DNA of 64,000 nucleotides from Agromyces badenianii (GTDB lineage Bacteria; Actinomycetota; Actinomycetes; Actinomycetales; Microbacteriaceae), in the NCBI RefSeq assembly GCF_003070885.1, contig NZ_CP028913.1, positions 2,108,001-2,172,000 of the forward strand, read 5' to 3'. Each line of letters starts with the position of its first letter. Within the stretch, counting starts at the first letter, position 1. Shown here piece by piece: positions 54,059-63,687 of the stretch. The position numbers were made by a program, and so were the translations under genes. The notes beneath the pieces were generated by a model. That model worked only from the letters and a program-made list of their open reading frames with translations. It made no database searches and was not told the DNA's origin.

Positions 54059-55591
54059 TCACTGGTTCGAGAGGTTGTCGCCGCAGAGGAAGAAGCCGGT
54101 CGTGAGCGTGTCGATCGCCTGCTTCGCGTCATCCGAGACGTCGCCGAGCGCGTAGATCGCGAACGTCAGGGTCGAGCCGTCCTGCGCGCGCACGACCCCC
54201 GAGAGCGTGTAGCCGGTGTCGATCCATCCGGTCTTGGCCGAGACCGCGCCGTCGGCGACCGAGTTGTCGCCCGAGAAGCGGTCGTCGTAGCCGAGCGAAC
54301 CGCGTTCGCCGGAGACCGGCAGTCCGTCCATGAGCACGCCGAGGTTGCCCTCGCGCGCGTTGATCTTCACGAACAGCCTGGTCAGGTACGACGGCGGCAC
54401 GGCGTTGTCGTCGGAGAGGCCCGAGCCGTCGACGACGGTGATGCCCGTCGTGTCGATCCCGTAGCCCGCGAGGCCCTGGAGCACCCCGGCGTTGATGGCG
54501 CCGAAGGTGTTGCCGGCCCCGGTCTCGATCGCGACGAGCCGGGCGAGCATCTCGGCCGCGGTGTTGTCGGAGACGACGAGCGCCTTGTCGACGAGCTGCG
54601 CAACCGTCGGCGACTGCACCTTCCCGAGCTGCTGCGCGCCCGCCGGAGCCGTGCCGCGCTCGACGACGCTGATGCCGCCGAGCTCGCTCGCGAACGCGTC
54701 GCCTGCCCGGCCGACGGGGTCGGCGCTGCGCCACGAGGTGTTCGCGCCGGGATTGTCGCGGTCGCCGTCGACCATGAGCGCCGCGATGTTCGACATATAG
54801 CCGTCTTCGCGCTCCTTGAGGTTCCAGCTCGGTTCCCACTCGTCGCCGCTGAAGTAGCTCGAGTCGAGGATGAGCTTCGTGAGCGGCGGGTTGGCAGGGT
54901 CGGCCGCCCACGACGCCTCGACCTGCGCGGCGAGGTCGTCGAGGTGCGCCGCTCCGGGGTACACGGTCTCGGTGCCGCTCGACGTGCGCGAGAGCGTGAC
55001 ATCCCCGCCGCCGACGAGCACGGCAGAGCCGGGTTCGGCGCCCTTCACCACGGTCGTGGCTGCTCGGTGGTCGGGGCCGAGCACCGACAGCGCCGCTGCC
55101 GAGGTCAGCACCTTCATGACGCTCGCGGTGCGGGAGGCGGTCGTGCCGCCGCGGTCGTAGAGCACTTCGCCGGTCGCGGCGTTCATCACCTGCGCCTGGA
55201 AGTTCGCGAGCCTGCCGTCTGCGGCGCGGTCGGCGACCGAACAGGTGCGAAGGCGGCTCGCCCCGGCGACGGCTGCGGGCACCGGTCTCGCCGGGTCGAC
55301 GGTGGGGGTCGGAGCGGGCGTCGCCGTCAGTGTAGCGGATGCCGCTCCGCCGCTGCCGCTCGCCGCCCCGGCGACCACCGCGCCCGTGCCGAGGAGCCCG
55401 AATGCGAGCACACTCCCCGCGATCATCAGCGGCACGCGGTGCGCGCGCGAGAACGCCGCGATGGCGTTCAGCACGCCGTTCCGCTGCGGTTCGGCGACGT
55501 TCGACGCGGGTTCGCTCGTCGGCGCTGCCGGATCGTTCGACGGGTCGACGACGTCGGGGGCCTCCCCCGCGGCATCCCTCTCGTCACTCAC
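54059..55591 (-). CDS. dacB: D-alanyl-D-alanine carboxypeptidase/endopeptidase, PBP4 (DacB) type
   Basis: A 510-residue envelope enzyme that would trim D-Ala from peptidoglycan peptides. The N-terminus is cytosolic and acidic (about 50 residues), followed by a membrane anchor near residues 52-76 and a Thr/Pro-rich linker. The penicillin-binding motifs are SVMK (Ser near 157), SDN near 340 and KTGW near 455, with the large insertion between SxxK and SxN that marks class C PBP4 enzymes. The 126 bases upstream of it toward pncA hold short CGGCGAACCGC repeats and no gene. Confidence 0.92.
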   Translation of the reverse strand: MSDERDAAGEAPDVVDPSNDPAAPTSEPASNVAEPQRNGVLNAIAAFSRAHRVPLMIAGSVLAFGLLGTGAVVAGAASGSGGAASATLTATPAPTPTVDPARPVPAAVAGASRLRTCSVADRAADGRLANFQAQVMNAATGEVLYDRGGTTASRTASVMKVLTSAAALSVLGPDHRAATTVVKGAEPGSAVLVGGGDVTLSRTSSGTETVYPGAAHLDDLAAQVEASWAADPANPPLTKLILDSSYFSGDEWEPSWNLKEREDGYMSNIAALMVDGDRDNPGANTSWRSADPVGRAGDAFASELGGISVVERGTAPAGAQQLGKVQSPTVAQLVDKALVVSDNTAAEMLARLVAIETGAGNTFGAINAGVLQGLAGYGIDTTGITVVDGSGLSDDNAVPPSYLTRLFVKINAREGNLGVLMDGLPVSGERGSLGYDDRFSGDNSVADGAVSAKTGWIDTGYTLSGVVRAQDGSTLTFAIYALGDVSDDAKQAIDTLTTGFFLCGDNLSNQ

Positions 55592-55657
55592 CCCGGAATC
55601 CTACGCGAGCGTTCCTCAAGAGAACCTGATCATGCGGCAGAAGCCGCGCTGACGTGC

Positions 55658-56641
55658 CTACTCGCCCGGGTAGACCAGGCCGATCTGCCGGCGGATCTCA
55701 TCGAGGGACCCCATGATCGCGACCGTCTCGTCGATCGGCAGGAGGTCTCCGGTGAGCGTTCCGGCGGCGACGAGCCGTTCGACCGCCTCGGCCTGGAAGT
55801 GCATGCCGCGCCCCTTCACCTCGGAGCGGTACTCCTCGAGCTGCGTTCCGTCGGCGGCGATCACGCGGAACGTCGTCGGCGTGTACCAGATGTGATCGAT
55901 CTCGATGCGCGCCTCGGTGCCGAGCACGACGGCGCTGTTCGGGCCCTGCGTGTCGCTCGCCGAGAACGTGACGGCCATGCGCCCGCCGTCGTAGCCGAAG
56001 ACCGCGGCGACCCCTGCGTCGGCGCCCGTCGGCTTGAACGTCGCCGTCGCCTGGATGGTGCGGGGCGCCCCGAAGAGATCCCACGCGAACGAGATCGGGT
56101 AGATGCCGAGGTCGAGCAGCGCGCCGCCGCCGAGCTCGAGCGCGTTGATGCGATGCGCGGGGTCGTCGGAGAGCAGTTGCGTGTGGTCGGCGACGAGCGA
56201 GCGCAGCTCGCCGAGCGTGCCCGCGGCGATGATCTCGCGGATGCGGGCCATGTGCGGCAGGTACCTCGACCACATCGCCTCGAGCACGAGCAGGCCCTTC
56301 GCCGCGGCGAGCTCGGCGAGCGCCCGTGCTTCGGCGACGTTGACCGTGAAGGCCTTCTCGACGAGCACGTGCTTGCCGGCCTCGAGGGCGAGGGTCGCGC
56401 CCGCGGCGTGCATGGGGTGCGGCGTCGAGACGTAGATGACGTCGACCTCGGGGTCGGCCACGAGCGCCTCGTAGCTGCCGTGGGCGTTCGGGATCCCGAA
56501 CTCCGCGGCGAACGCGTCGGCGGCCTCCTGCGAACGCGAGCCGACCGCTTGCACGGTGAACCCGTTGAGCTGCAGGTCATTGGTGAAGGCGTGGGCGATT
56601 CCGCCGGTCGCAAGGATGCCCCATCGCAGTCGTTCGGTCAT
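55658..56641 (-). CDS. Gfo/Idh/MocA family oxidoreductase
   Basis: This 327-residue NAD(P)-dependent sugar or polyol dehydrogenase has the N-terminal Rossmann motif RWGILATGGIAHAF (residues 5-18). It also has DVIYVSTPHPMH and the catalytic Lys in GKHVLVEKAF near residue 98. The C-terminal alpha/beta domain has GGGALLDLGIYPISFA with the usual Asp. It resembles trans-1,2-dihydrobenzenediol dehydrogenase-like members. The substrate cannot be assigned. It lies alone between dacB and a tRNA gene. Confidence 0.88.
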   Translation of the reverse strand: MTERLRWGILATGGIAHAFTNDLQLNGFTVQAVGSRSQEAADAFAAEFGIPNAHGSYEALVADPEVDVIYVSTPHPMHAAGATLALEAGKHVLVEKAFTVNVAEARALAELAAAKGLLVLEAMWSRYLPHMARIREIIAAGTLGELRSLVADHTQLLSDDPAHRINALELGGGALLDLGIYPISFAWDLFGAPRTIQATATFKPTGADAGVAAVFGYDGGRMAVTFSASDTQGPNSAVVLGTEARIEIDHIWYTPTTFRVIAADGTQLEEYRSEVKGRGMHFQAEAVERLVAAGTLTGDLLPIDETVAIMGSLDEIRRQIGLVYPGE

Positions 56642-56771
56642 GTGCGACAGCCTATTGCTCGATCACGATGCCTCGGTCGCTCGCGGTCACACCGTCCCCT
56701 GTTCTGGGAACTGCGGCAGCCTCGCCGTCGGGCTAGCGTGACGATGTCGCGCGACGTTTCTCCAGCGCGAA

Positions 56772-56806
56772 ACACGAACGGCCCGGAGAACCCGGGCCGT
56801 TCGTGT
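56772..56806 (-). terminator. terminator downstream of tRNA-Thr
   Basis: A 15-bp perfect stem (56772-56786 with 56792-56806, arm ACACGAACGGCCCGG) has a five-base loop. It lies 24 bases past the 3' end of the minus-strand tRNA. Confidence 0.8.
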
Positions 56807-56829
56807 GTGCTGGCAACCAGCAGACGTGG

Positions 56830-56902
56830 AGCCGCCTGTGGGAATCGAACCCACGACCTTCTCATTACGAGTGAGACGCTCTGCCGACTGAGCTAAGGCG
56901 GC
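56830..56902 (-). tRNA. tRNA-Thr (anticodon CGU)
   Basis: On the minus strand the sequence folds as a standard cloverleaf. The acceptor is GCCGCCT/AGGCGGC, the D arm GCTC/GAGC, and the anticodon stem TCTCA/TGAGA around the loop CTCGTAA. The T arm GTGGG/CCCAC surrounds TTCGATT. The anticodon CGT reads the Thr codon ACG. The discriminator base is T (56830), and CCA is not encoded. It has 73 bases. Confidence 0.97.
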
Positions 56903-56982
56903 GTGGCATCCGGCGCAATCGAGGCGCACCGGCTGGCACGAGACTCAATATTAGCGGGTTTCGCGAGCGCTGATGACCACCC

Positions 56983-58539
56983 TCAGCACTTGGGGTCGCT
57001 CGCGGGCACGGTGCCGTCGATGAGGTACGACTCGACGATGTCGTTCACGCACGGGTTCGACTTGTTGTACGCCGTGTGCCCCTCGCCCTCGTAGGTGACG
57101 AGCACACCGCTGTCGAGCTGCTCGGCGAGGGCCACGGCCCACTCGTACGGAGTGGCGGGGTCGCCCGTCGTGCCGATGACCAGGATCGGCGCGGCGCCTT
57201 CGGCGTGGATCTCGGCTCGCTCGGCTTCGCCCTGATACGGCCAGTTGGCGCACGCGAGGTCGCCGTACCCGAAGTAGGGTCCGATGATCGGGGCGGCCTC
57301 GGCCATGGCAGCGGCCTTCTCGCGCATCACCGCGACGTCGGACTGGTATGTGTAGTCGAGGCAGTTGACCGCACTGAAGGCCTCGGCCGAGTTGTCGAGA
57401 TAGGTGCCGTCTTCATTTCGGCCGTTGTAGCCGTCGGCGAAGGAGAGGGCCGCGTCGGCATCGCCGAACATGACCGCCTCGAACATGTCGTTGAGGTAAG
57501 GCCACGAGTCAGCGCTGTACAGCGGGTAGATGATCGCCGTGACGAGCGTGTCAGCGCCCACGAGACGTCCATCGGTGCCGCGCAACGGGCTCTGGTCGAC
57601 GGATGCCAGGAGCCGGCCGATCTCGTCGGCGGCCTCGTCGACCGTGCCGTCGAACGGGCAGTCGCTGCCCGAGAGGCAGGACTCGAGGTACGCCCTCAGC
57701 GCCCTCTCGAACCCCGCAGCCTGGGCCGTCGACACCTCGGATTCGCTGGCCCCGGGATCGATGGCCCCGTCGAGCACGAGCCGGCCCACCTTGTCGGGGT
57801 AGAGCCCGGCGTACGTGGCACCGAGGAACGTGCCGTACGAGTACCCGAGGTAGTTGAGCTGCGCGTCGCCGAGGATCGCGCGCAGCATGTCGAGGTCGCG
57901 CGCCGCGCTGACGGTGTCGACGTTGCCGAGCAGTTCGCCGGTCTCTTCGCCGCACGCCGCACCGAAGTCGCGCTCGATGGCCTCGGCGGCTGCGACCCAC
58001 TCGTCACTGCCGCGCTCCCCCGGGATGATGCCGTAGAGGTACTCGTCCATCTCGGGCGCGTCGTAACAGGCCACCCCCGCCGACCGGCCGACGCCGCGAG
58101 GGTCGAAGCCGACGACGTCGAACCTCTGCTGCAGCGGCTCGCCGACTGCGAAGTCGAGGGAGTCCATCACCAGGTCGTAGCCCGATCCACCGGGCCCGCC
58201 GGGGTTCACGAGCAGCGAGCCGATCTTGTCGCCGGTGGCCACGTGGCGCGCGAGTGCGAGTTCGGTCTCACCGGCCGCAGGGTCGCTCCAGTCGAGCGGC
58301 GCCTTCGCGGTGGCGCATCCCATGCCCTCGCCGCAGCGCTCCCACTTCAGCACCTGCGTGTAGAAGGGCTCGAGCTCGGCATCGACCTCTTCACCGGTCG
58401 GCGTCGAGACCGGCTGCTGCGGGTTCAGGAACGAGGGCACGCAGCCGCTGAGCGCGAGCAGAGCAGCGAAGGCCCCGACGATCGCGACGGCATGTGCTCC
58501 ACGCGGCATACGTCGTCGTGCGGTGGTCGTGTCGTTCAT
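56983..58539 (-). CDS. secreted alpha/beta-hydrolase peptidase (tripeptidyl aminopeptidase-like lipoprotein)
   Basis: A 518-residue protein with a lipoprotein signal ending in lipobox LSGC (Cys33). It has the SlpD/SlpE/TAP-like family layout: LLVNPGGPGGSGYD near residue 110, FDVVGFDPRGVGRS, the nucleophile Ser in LGYSYGTFLGA near 230, and a C-terminal region with ILVIGTTGDPATPYEWA (Asp) and YEGEGHTAYNKSNPC (His). It would release short peptides from N-termini outside the cell. Several Cys residues probably form disulfides. Its start overlaps the holB stop codon. Confidence 0.9.
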   Translation of the reverse strand: MNDTTTARRRMPRGAHAVAIVGAFAALLALSGCVPSFLNPQQPVSTPTGEEVDAELEPFYTQVLKWERCGEGMGCATAKAPLDWSDPAAGETELALARHVATGDKIGSLLVNPGGPGGSGYDLVMDSLDFAVGEPLQQRFDVVGFDPRGVGRSAGVACYDAPEMDEYLYGIIPGERGSDEWVAAAEAIERDFGAACGEETGELLGNVDTVSAARDLDMLRAILGDAQLNYLGYSYGTFLGATYAGLYPDKVGRLVLDGAIDPGASESEVSTAQAAGFERALRAYLESCLSGSDCPFDGTVDEAADEIGRLLASVDQSPLRGTDGRLVGADTLVTAIIYPLYSADSWPYLNDMFEAVMFGDADAALSFADGYNGRNEDGTYLDNSAEAFSAVNCLDYTYQSDVAVMREKAAAMAEAAPIIGPYFGYGDLACANWPYQGEAERAEIHAEGAAPILVIGTTGDPATPYEWAVALAEQLDSGVLVTYEGEGHTAYNKSNPCVNDIVESYLIDGTVPASDPKC

Positions 58540-59723
58540 GCGGCCCCTCGTTCGGTGGTCGGTCGTCGAATGGCGGAGACGAGCATCGCCTCGAGCGCGA
58601 GCGCCGGCTGCACGTTGCCGTCGATGCGGGTGCGCGCCTGTTGGATCGCGTCGAGCGTCGCGAGCGTTCGGGCCGGCGAAGCGGATGCCGCGGCGCGCTG
58701 CATGCCCGCTTCGAGCTCGCGGTTCACGAGCGGCACGTCGGCGGCGAGCTGGATGAGCAGGATGTCGCGGTAGAGCGAGGCGAGATCGACGAGGATGCGG
58801 TCGATGCCGTCGCGGAGGCTGCGGGTGGCTCGGCGCTTCTGGTCGTCTTCGAGGGCTTTGAGTTGAGGTCGCAACGCGTTGGGCACGGCCTGGCCCGGAG
58901 CCACGCCGAGCGAGTGCAGGGCGTGCGCCCGCTCTTCGGCGTCTCGCAGTTCGCCGATCGCCTTCGCGTCTTCACCGGCGATCTCGATGAACCGGGCAGC
59001 GGTAGCCACGGCTCCGGAGGTCGACCGCACCGCGAGCGCGAGTTCGAGGGTCTCCGAGCGGCGACGCCGGGCCTCTTCGTTGGTCGCGAGCCGGTGGGCC
59101 ATGCCGATGTGGCTCTGCGCCTCGCGGGCGGCGCGTTCGGCGAGCACGGGATCGACGCCGTCTCGGCGCTCGAGGAGGGCCGCGACATCCGCGACGCTCG
59201 GGACTTGGAGCCGGACGGAACGCACGCGCGAGCGGATCGTGGGGATGAGGTCGGCCTCGCTCGGCGCGCAGAGGATCCACACGGTCCGCTCGGGCGGCTC
59301 CTCGAGCTCTTTGAGGAGGAAGTTCGAGGTCTGCTCGGTCATGCGGTCGGCGTCTTCGACGATGATGACCCGGTGCCGGCCGATCGACGGGGCGTAGTGC
59401 GAGCGGCGCACGATGTCGCGCACGTCGTCGCGCTTGATGATCACGCCTTCGGTGGCGAGCACGTGCAGGTCGGGGTGACTGCGCGCCTCGACCTGGGCCC
59501 GCGTGCGCTCGTCGCCGTCGGGAGCACCCGAGATGAGTGCCGTCGCGAACGCGTAGGCGAGGTTCGACCGACCCGACCCGGGAGGGCCGGTGACGAGCCA
59601 GGAGTGGGTCATCTGCTGACCACCCGAGCCGGCCGCAGGCGCCGCACCACCGGCGGATTCCGCCGCGGCGCGGAACAGGGCGATCGCGGCATCCTGCCCG
59701 GTCAGCTCACTCCACACGCTCAC
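58536..59723 (-). CDS. holB: DNA polymerase III, delta-prime subunit
   Basis: A 395-residue clamp-loader subunit. The AAA+ region has a degenerate P-loop, VTGPPGSGRSNLAYAFA near residues 43-59 (Arg in place of Lys), and VIIVEDADRMTEQTSNFLLKELEEPP with the DExx-like segment. The SRC motif position reads TIRSRVRSV. The four zinc-binding cysteines usually seen after the P-loop are absent; that stretch is SGAPDGDERTRAQVEARSHPD. Delta-prime is a stator without ATPase activity, so a degenerate P-loop is expected. tmk lies directly upstream. Confidence 0.9.
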   Translation of the reverse strand: MSVWSELTGQDAAIALFRAAAESAGGAAPAAGSGGQQMTHSWLVTGPPGSGRSNLAYAFATALISGAPDGDERTRAQVEARSHPDLHVLATEGVIIKRDDVRDIVRRSHYAPSIGRHRVIIVEDADRMTEQTSNFLLKELEEPPERTVWILCAPSEADLIPTIRSRVRSVRLQVPSVADVAALLERRDGVDPVLAERAAREAQSHIGMAHRLATNEEARRRRSETLELALAVRSTSGAVATAARFIEIAGEDAKAIGELRDAEERAHALHSLGVAPGQAVPNALRPQLKALEDDQKRRATRSLRDGIDRILVDLASLYRDILLIQLAADVPLVNRELEAGMQRAAASASPARTLATLDAIQQARTRIDGNVQPALALEAMLVSAIRRPTTERGAA

Positions 59724-59766
59724 GGTGCAACGCTACCGGCAGCGACTGACGACGCGAGCTGCGTGT

Positions 59767-60387
59767 TCAGAGGAGACCGGCCACACGGTCGCGGATCGCC
59801 CCGGCGATCTCGTCGACCGGCCGCGAGGCGTCGACGACGAGGAAACGGTCGGGCTCGGCAGCTGCGAGTTCGAGATACGCGCCGCGCACCCGCTCGTGGA
59901 ACTCGGACGCCTCGGCTTCGAGCCGGTCGTACCGCGTGCGTGCATCGTCGAGCCGGGCGCGCGCCGAACGGGCGTCGAGGTCGAGCAGGATCGTCAGGTC
60001 GGGCCGGAGGCCTTCGGTCGCCCACTCGGACAGCCCGCGCACGGCCGTCGGGTCGAGCACCCGCCCCGCTCCCTGGTACGCGACCGACGAATCGATGTAG
60101 CGATCCTGGATGACGACGTCGCCCCGATCGAGGGCCGGGCGCACGACGGTCGCGACATGATGCGCCCGATCGGCGGCGTACAGCAGCGCCTCGGCGCGCG
60201 GGGCGATGTCGCCGCGGTGGTGCAGCACGATCTCGCGCACTTCGACCCCGACGTCGGTGCCGCCCGGTTCACGCGTGCGCACGACCGTTCGTGCGGCTTC
60301 CGTCAGCCACGCCCCGAGCAACTCGGCCTGAGTGGTCTTGCCGGATCCGTCTCCGCCCTCGAGGGTGATGAAGAGTCCGCCGCTCAC
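59767..60387 (-). CDS. tmk: thymidylate kinase
   Basis: A 206-residue kinase that would phosphorylate dTMP to dTDP. The P-loop is FITLEGGDGSGKTTQAELL (residues 6-24). The DRX motif is VIQDRYIDSSVAYQGAGR near residue 92, and TREPGGTDVG near 38 supplies the family Glu. The GTG start overlaps the topA stop codon (GTGA). topA-tmk-holB on one strand is a conserved actinobacterial arrangement. Confidence 0.95.
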   Translation of the reverse strand: MSGGLFITLEGGDGSGKTTQAELLGAWLTEAARTVVRTREPGGTDVGVEVREIVLHHRGDIAPRAEALLYAADRAHHVATVVRPALDRGDVVIQDRYIDSSVAYQGAGRVLDPTAVRGLSEWATEGLRPDLTILLDLDARSARARLDDARTRYDRLEAEASEFHERVRGAYLELAAAEPDRFLVVDASRPVDEIAGAIRDRVAGLL

Positions 60388-63182
60388 TTCTTGGTCGCCG
60401 CCTTCTTCGCGGGTGCCCGCTTGGCCGGAGCCTTCTTCGCACGAGGTGCGGCCGGTCCCTTGTCTCGCTTGATCTGGAGCAGCTCCACGGCACGCTCGAA
60501 GGTGATGTCCTCGACGGATTCCGAGCGCGGGATGGTCGCGTTCGTGGTGCCGTCGGTGACGTACGGCCCGAACCGGCCGTCTTTCACCTTGATCGGCTTG
60601 CCGCTCACCGGGTCGGCTTCGAACTCCTTGAGCGCACTCGACGCGGTGCGAGCGCCGTACTTCGGCTGCGCGAACAACTCGAGCGCGCCATCGAGTCCGA
60701 TCTCGAAGATGGCGTCTTCGCTCGGCAGGGTGCGCGTGTCGGTGCCCTTCTTCAGATAGGGACCGTAGCGGCCGTTCTGCGCGGTGATCTCGACGCCCGA
60801 TTCGGGGTCGACGCCGACGGTGCGCGGCAGGTTCAAGAGGCGCAGCGCGGTCTCGAAGTCGATCTCGCCGACCTGCATGCTCTTGAAGAGCGAGGCGGTG
60901 CGCGGCTTCTGGGCTGCGGGCTTCTTCGCCACGCGCTTGGCCTTGGGCTTCGGCGCGTCGATCACCTCGCCGGTGGCCGGGTCGACGGATGCCGCGGCAT
61001 CCGTCTCGGGCACTGCGGCGGGCTCGGGGTCGATCTCGGTCACGTACGGCCCGAATCGGCCGTCTTTCACGACGACCTCCTTGCCGTTCTCGGGGTTGAC
61101 GCCGAGCACCCGGGCCTCTTGCACGGGAGCCTCGATGAGCTCTCGGGCCTTCGCCTCGGTGAGTTCGTCGGGTGCGAGGCCCTCGGGCAGGTTGACGCGG
61201 CGGGGCGGGGCGTCGGGCGCCGAACCCTCGTCGACCGTCTCGAGGTAGGGGCCGTACTTGCCGATGCGCAGCGTGATGTCGGGCGCGATCTGCACCGAGT
61301 TGATCTCGCGGGCATCGATCTCGCCCAGGTTGTCGACCACCTGGCGAAGGCCGCGGTGCTTGTCGGAGCCGAAGTAGAAGCTCGAGAGCCAGTCGACGCG
61401 GTCGGCCTCACCGGCGGCGATGTGGTCGAGATCGTCCTCCATCTCGGCGGTGAAGTCGTACTCGACGAGGTCGCCGAAGTGCTCCTCGAGCAGACGCACC
61501 ACCGAGAAGGCGATCCAGCTCGGCACGAGCGCCTGGCCGCGCTGCGTGACGTAGCCGCGGTCGATGATCGTCGAGATGATCGAGGCGAACGTCGACGGCC
61601 GGCCGATGCCGAGCTCTTCGAGTCGCTTCACGAGGCTCGCCTCGGTGTAGCGCGGAGGGGGCGTCGTCTCGTGACCCTTGGCCTCGAGCTCTGCCATGTG
61701 CAGCGACTGGCCCTCCTTGAGCGGAGGCAGCTTGGCCTCGCCGGGCGTCTCCTCGGCGTTGCGTTCCTCGTCGCGGCTCTCTTCGTATGCGGCGAGGAAG
61801 CCGCGGAAGGTGATCACGGTGCCGCTCGCGGTGAACTCGGCGATCGTGCCGGCGACCGGTGCCGACGCCTCGGCGGGCGCTGCCGCGTCAGCCGCCGTCG
61901 GACCGACCTCGATCGTGACCGTGGCCGTCTGGCCCTTCGCATCGGCCATCTGGGAGGCGACCGTGCGCTTCCAGATGAGGTCGTACAGCTTGAACTCACT
62001 GCCGCGCAGCACGCTGGCGAGCTCGGCCGGCGTGCGGAAGACCTCGCCCGAGGGGCGGATCGCCTCGTGCGCCTCCTGCGCGTTCTTCGACTTGCCGGCG
62101 TAGACGCGGGGCTTGTCGGGGATCGAGTCGGCGCCGTAGAGCGTCGTGGCCTGCGCACGGGCCGCCGTGATCGCCTGCTGCGAGAGCGACGAGGAGTCGG
62201 TTCGCATATAGGTGATGTAGCCGTTCTCGTAGAGCGACTGCGCCACCCGCATGGTGTCGCGGGCCGAGAGACGGAGTTTGCGCGCCGACTCCTGCTGGAG
62301 CGTCGACGTCGTGAACGGCGCAGCAGGGCGTCGGGAGTACGGCTTCGACTCGACCTTCGAGACGGTGCGCGAGACGGCGTCGGCCGAGAGCGCGGTGACG
62401 AGGGCCCCTGCGGTCGCCTCGTCGAGCACGACGGCCTTGCCCTTCAGCGTTCCGGCGTCGTCGAAATCGCGTCCGGTCGCGACGCGGTCACCGCCGAGGC
62501 GCACGAGCTTCGCCTCGAACGAGGCCGAGCCGTCGGACGCCTCGGCCGCGAAGCGCCCAGCGAGATCCCAGTAGCCCGCCGCGACGAAGGCGAGACGTTC
62601 GCGTTCACGATCGACGACGAGACGCGTGGCGGCCGACTGCACGCGCCCGGCGGACAGACCCGGGCCGACCTTGCGCCAGAGCACCGGCGAGATCTCGTAC
62701 CCGTAGATGCGGTCGAGGATGCGCCGCGTCTCCTGCGCATCGACGAGTGCCGTGTCGAGCTCGCGGGTGTTGTCCTTCGCCTTCTGGATGGCGTCCTTGG
62801 TGATCTCGTGGAAGACCATGCGGCGAACCGGAACCTTGGGCTTCAATTCCTGCAGCAGGTGCCACGCGATGGCCTCGCCCTCGCGGTCTTCATCGGTCGC
62901 GAGCAAGAGCTCGTCTGCGCCCTTCAATGCGCGCTTCAACTCGGCGACGGTCTTCTTCTTCGAGTCGGACACCACGTAGTACGGCTCGAACCCGTTGTCG
63001 ACATCGACCGAGAACTTGCCGAGCGGGCCCTTCTTCAACTCAGCGGGCAGGTTCTTCGGCTCGATGAGGTCGCGGATGTGCCCGACCGACGAGAGCACCT
63101 CGTAGCCGTCGCCCAGGTACTGGGCGATCGACTTCATCTTGGTCGGCGACTCGACGATGACCAGCTTTTTCGCGCCTGACAC
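60384..63182 (-). CDS. topA: DNA topoisomerase I
   Basis: A 932-residue type IA enzyme that relaxes negative supercoils. The Toprim domain is KLVIVESPTKMKSIAQYLG at the N-terminus with LATDEDREGEAIAWHL near residue 95. The active Tyr is in GYITYMRTDSSSLSQQ near 325. There are no zinc ribbons. The C-terminal third instead has four GRFGPYV-type repeats (near 640, 700, 805 and 865), as in other actinobacteria. It ends in a basic Lys/Ala/Pro tail (KKAPAKRAPAKKAATKK) that should bind DNA. A perfect palindrome ACGGATGCCGCGGCATCCGT lies inside the coding sequence near 60985. Confidence 0.97.
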   Translation of the reverse strand: MSGAKKLVIVESPTKMKSIAQYLGDGYEVLSSVGHIRDLIEPKNLPAELKKGPLGKFSVDVDNGFEPYYVVSDSKKKTVAELKRALKGADELLLATDEDREGEAIAWHLLQELKPKVPVRRMVFHEITKDAIQKAKDNTRELDTALVDAQETRRILDRIYGYEISPVLWRKVGPGLSAGRVQSAATRLVVDRERERLAFVAAGYWDLAGRFAAEASDGSASFEAKLVRLGGDRVATGRDFDDAGTLKGKAVVLDEATAGALVTALSADAVSRTVSKVESKPYSRRPAAPFTTSTLQQESARKLRLSARDTMRVAQSLYENGYITYMRTDSSSLSQQAITAARAQATTLYGADSIPDKPRVYAGKSKNAQEAHEAIRPSGEVFRTPAELASVLRGSEFKLYDLIWKRTVASQMADAKGQTATVTIEVGPTAADAAAPAEASAPVAGTIAEFTASGTVITFRGFLAAYEESRDEERNAEETPGEAKLPPLKEGQSLHMAELEAKGHETTPPPRYTEASLVKRLEELGIGRPSTFASIISTIIDRGYVTQRGQALVPSWIAFSVVRLLEEHFGDLVEYDFTAEMEDDLDHIAAGEADRVDWLSSFYFGSDKHRGLRQVVDNLGEIDAREINSVQIAPDITLRIGKYGPYLETVDEGSAPDAPPRRVNLPEGLAPDELTEAKARELIEAPVQEARVLGVNPENGKEVVVKDGRFGPYVTEIDPEPAAVPETDAAASVDPATGEVIDAPKPKAKRVAKKPAAQKPRTASLFKSMQVGEIDFETALRLLNLPRTVGVDPESGVEITAQNGRYGPYLKKGTDTRTLPSEDAIFEIGLDGALELFAQPKYGARTASSALKEFEADPVSGKPIKVKDGRFGPYVTDGTTNATIPRSESVEDITFERAVELLQIKRDKGPAAPRAKKAPAKRAPAKKAATKK

Positions 63183-63393
63183 CGGACTCCTCTTTGTTGA
63201 CGATTACGAACGAGAAACGCACATTCAATGCCGCGCCCCCGAGCGGTGTGCCATCAGCCGGCGAATGGTGCGCCGACAGCCACACCATACACACACTGGC
63301 CGAGAGGACACGTACTCGACGACACACGCACGGCCCGGGCGCTCCTCGGCGCGACCCCTTGCGGTTCGCACGCCGCTGAGGAGAATTGGCCAC

Positions 63394-63630
63394 ATGGACA
63401 CCTCAACGACGGGCTCGTACACGGCGAAGCTGATCGACGGACCGCTCGAGGGCAAGACGGTGGCCACCGCCTTCCTCGAGTCGGGTGACCCGCAGCCGCG
63501 GATCGAGCTCAAGACCGATCACGGCAAGCGCTACGTGTACTCGCGCGGGGCGGGGCTGGAGTTCGCGTCGTCCGACGACGATCGCCCCAGCGCCGTCGAC
63601 TATCGCTTCGTGGAGACCGTCTTCGACTGA
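63394..63630 (+). CDS. small hypothetical protein
   Basis: A 78-residue protein I do not recognise. It is hydrophilic and looks beta-rich: YTAKLIDGPLEGKTVATAFL, then IELKTDHGKRYVYSRGAGLE and YRFVETVFD. GAGGAGAA precedes ATG 63394 by about nine bases. A longer frame exists upstream but has no ribosome binding site and unlike codon use. It is divergent from topA; the 211-base gap between them should contain both promoters, though no clear hexamers are visible. Confidence 0.6.
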   Translation: MDTSTTGSYTAKLIDGPLEGKTVATAFLESGDPQPRIELKTDHGKRYVYSRGAGLEFASSDDDRPSAVDYRFVETVFD

Positions 63631-63687
63631 GTCGGGCCTCGGGTCACGACCGGCGGCGCTCAGCTCGGCCGCTCCGTCACCTCTCGA

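Noticed and set aside
53381..56896. A 1171-residue plus-strand frame
   Set aside because: It runs antisense through pncA, dacB and an oxidoreductase gene, is very Arg/Asp/Val-rich, and ends in the tRNA. It is a shadow of the true genes.
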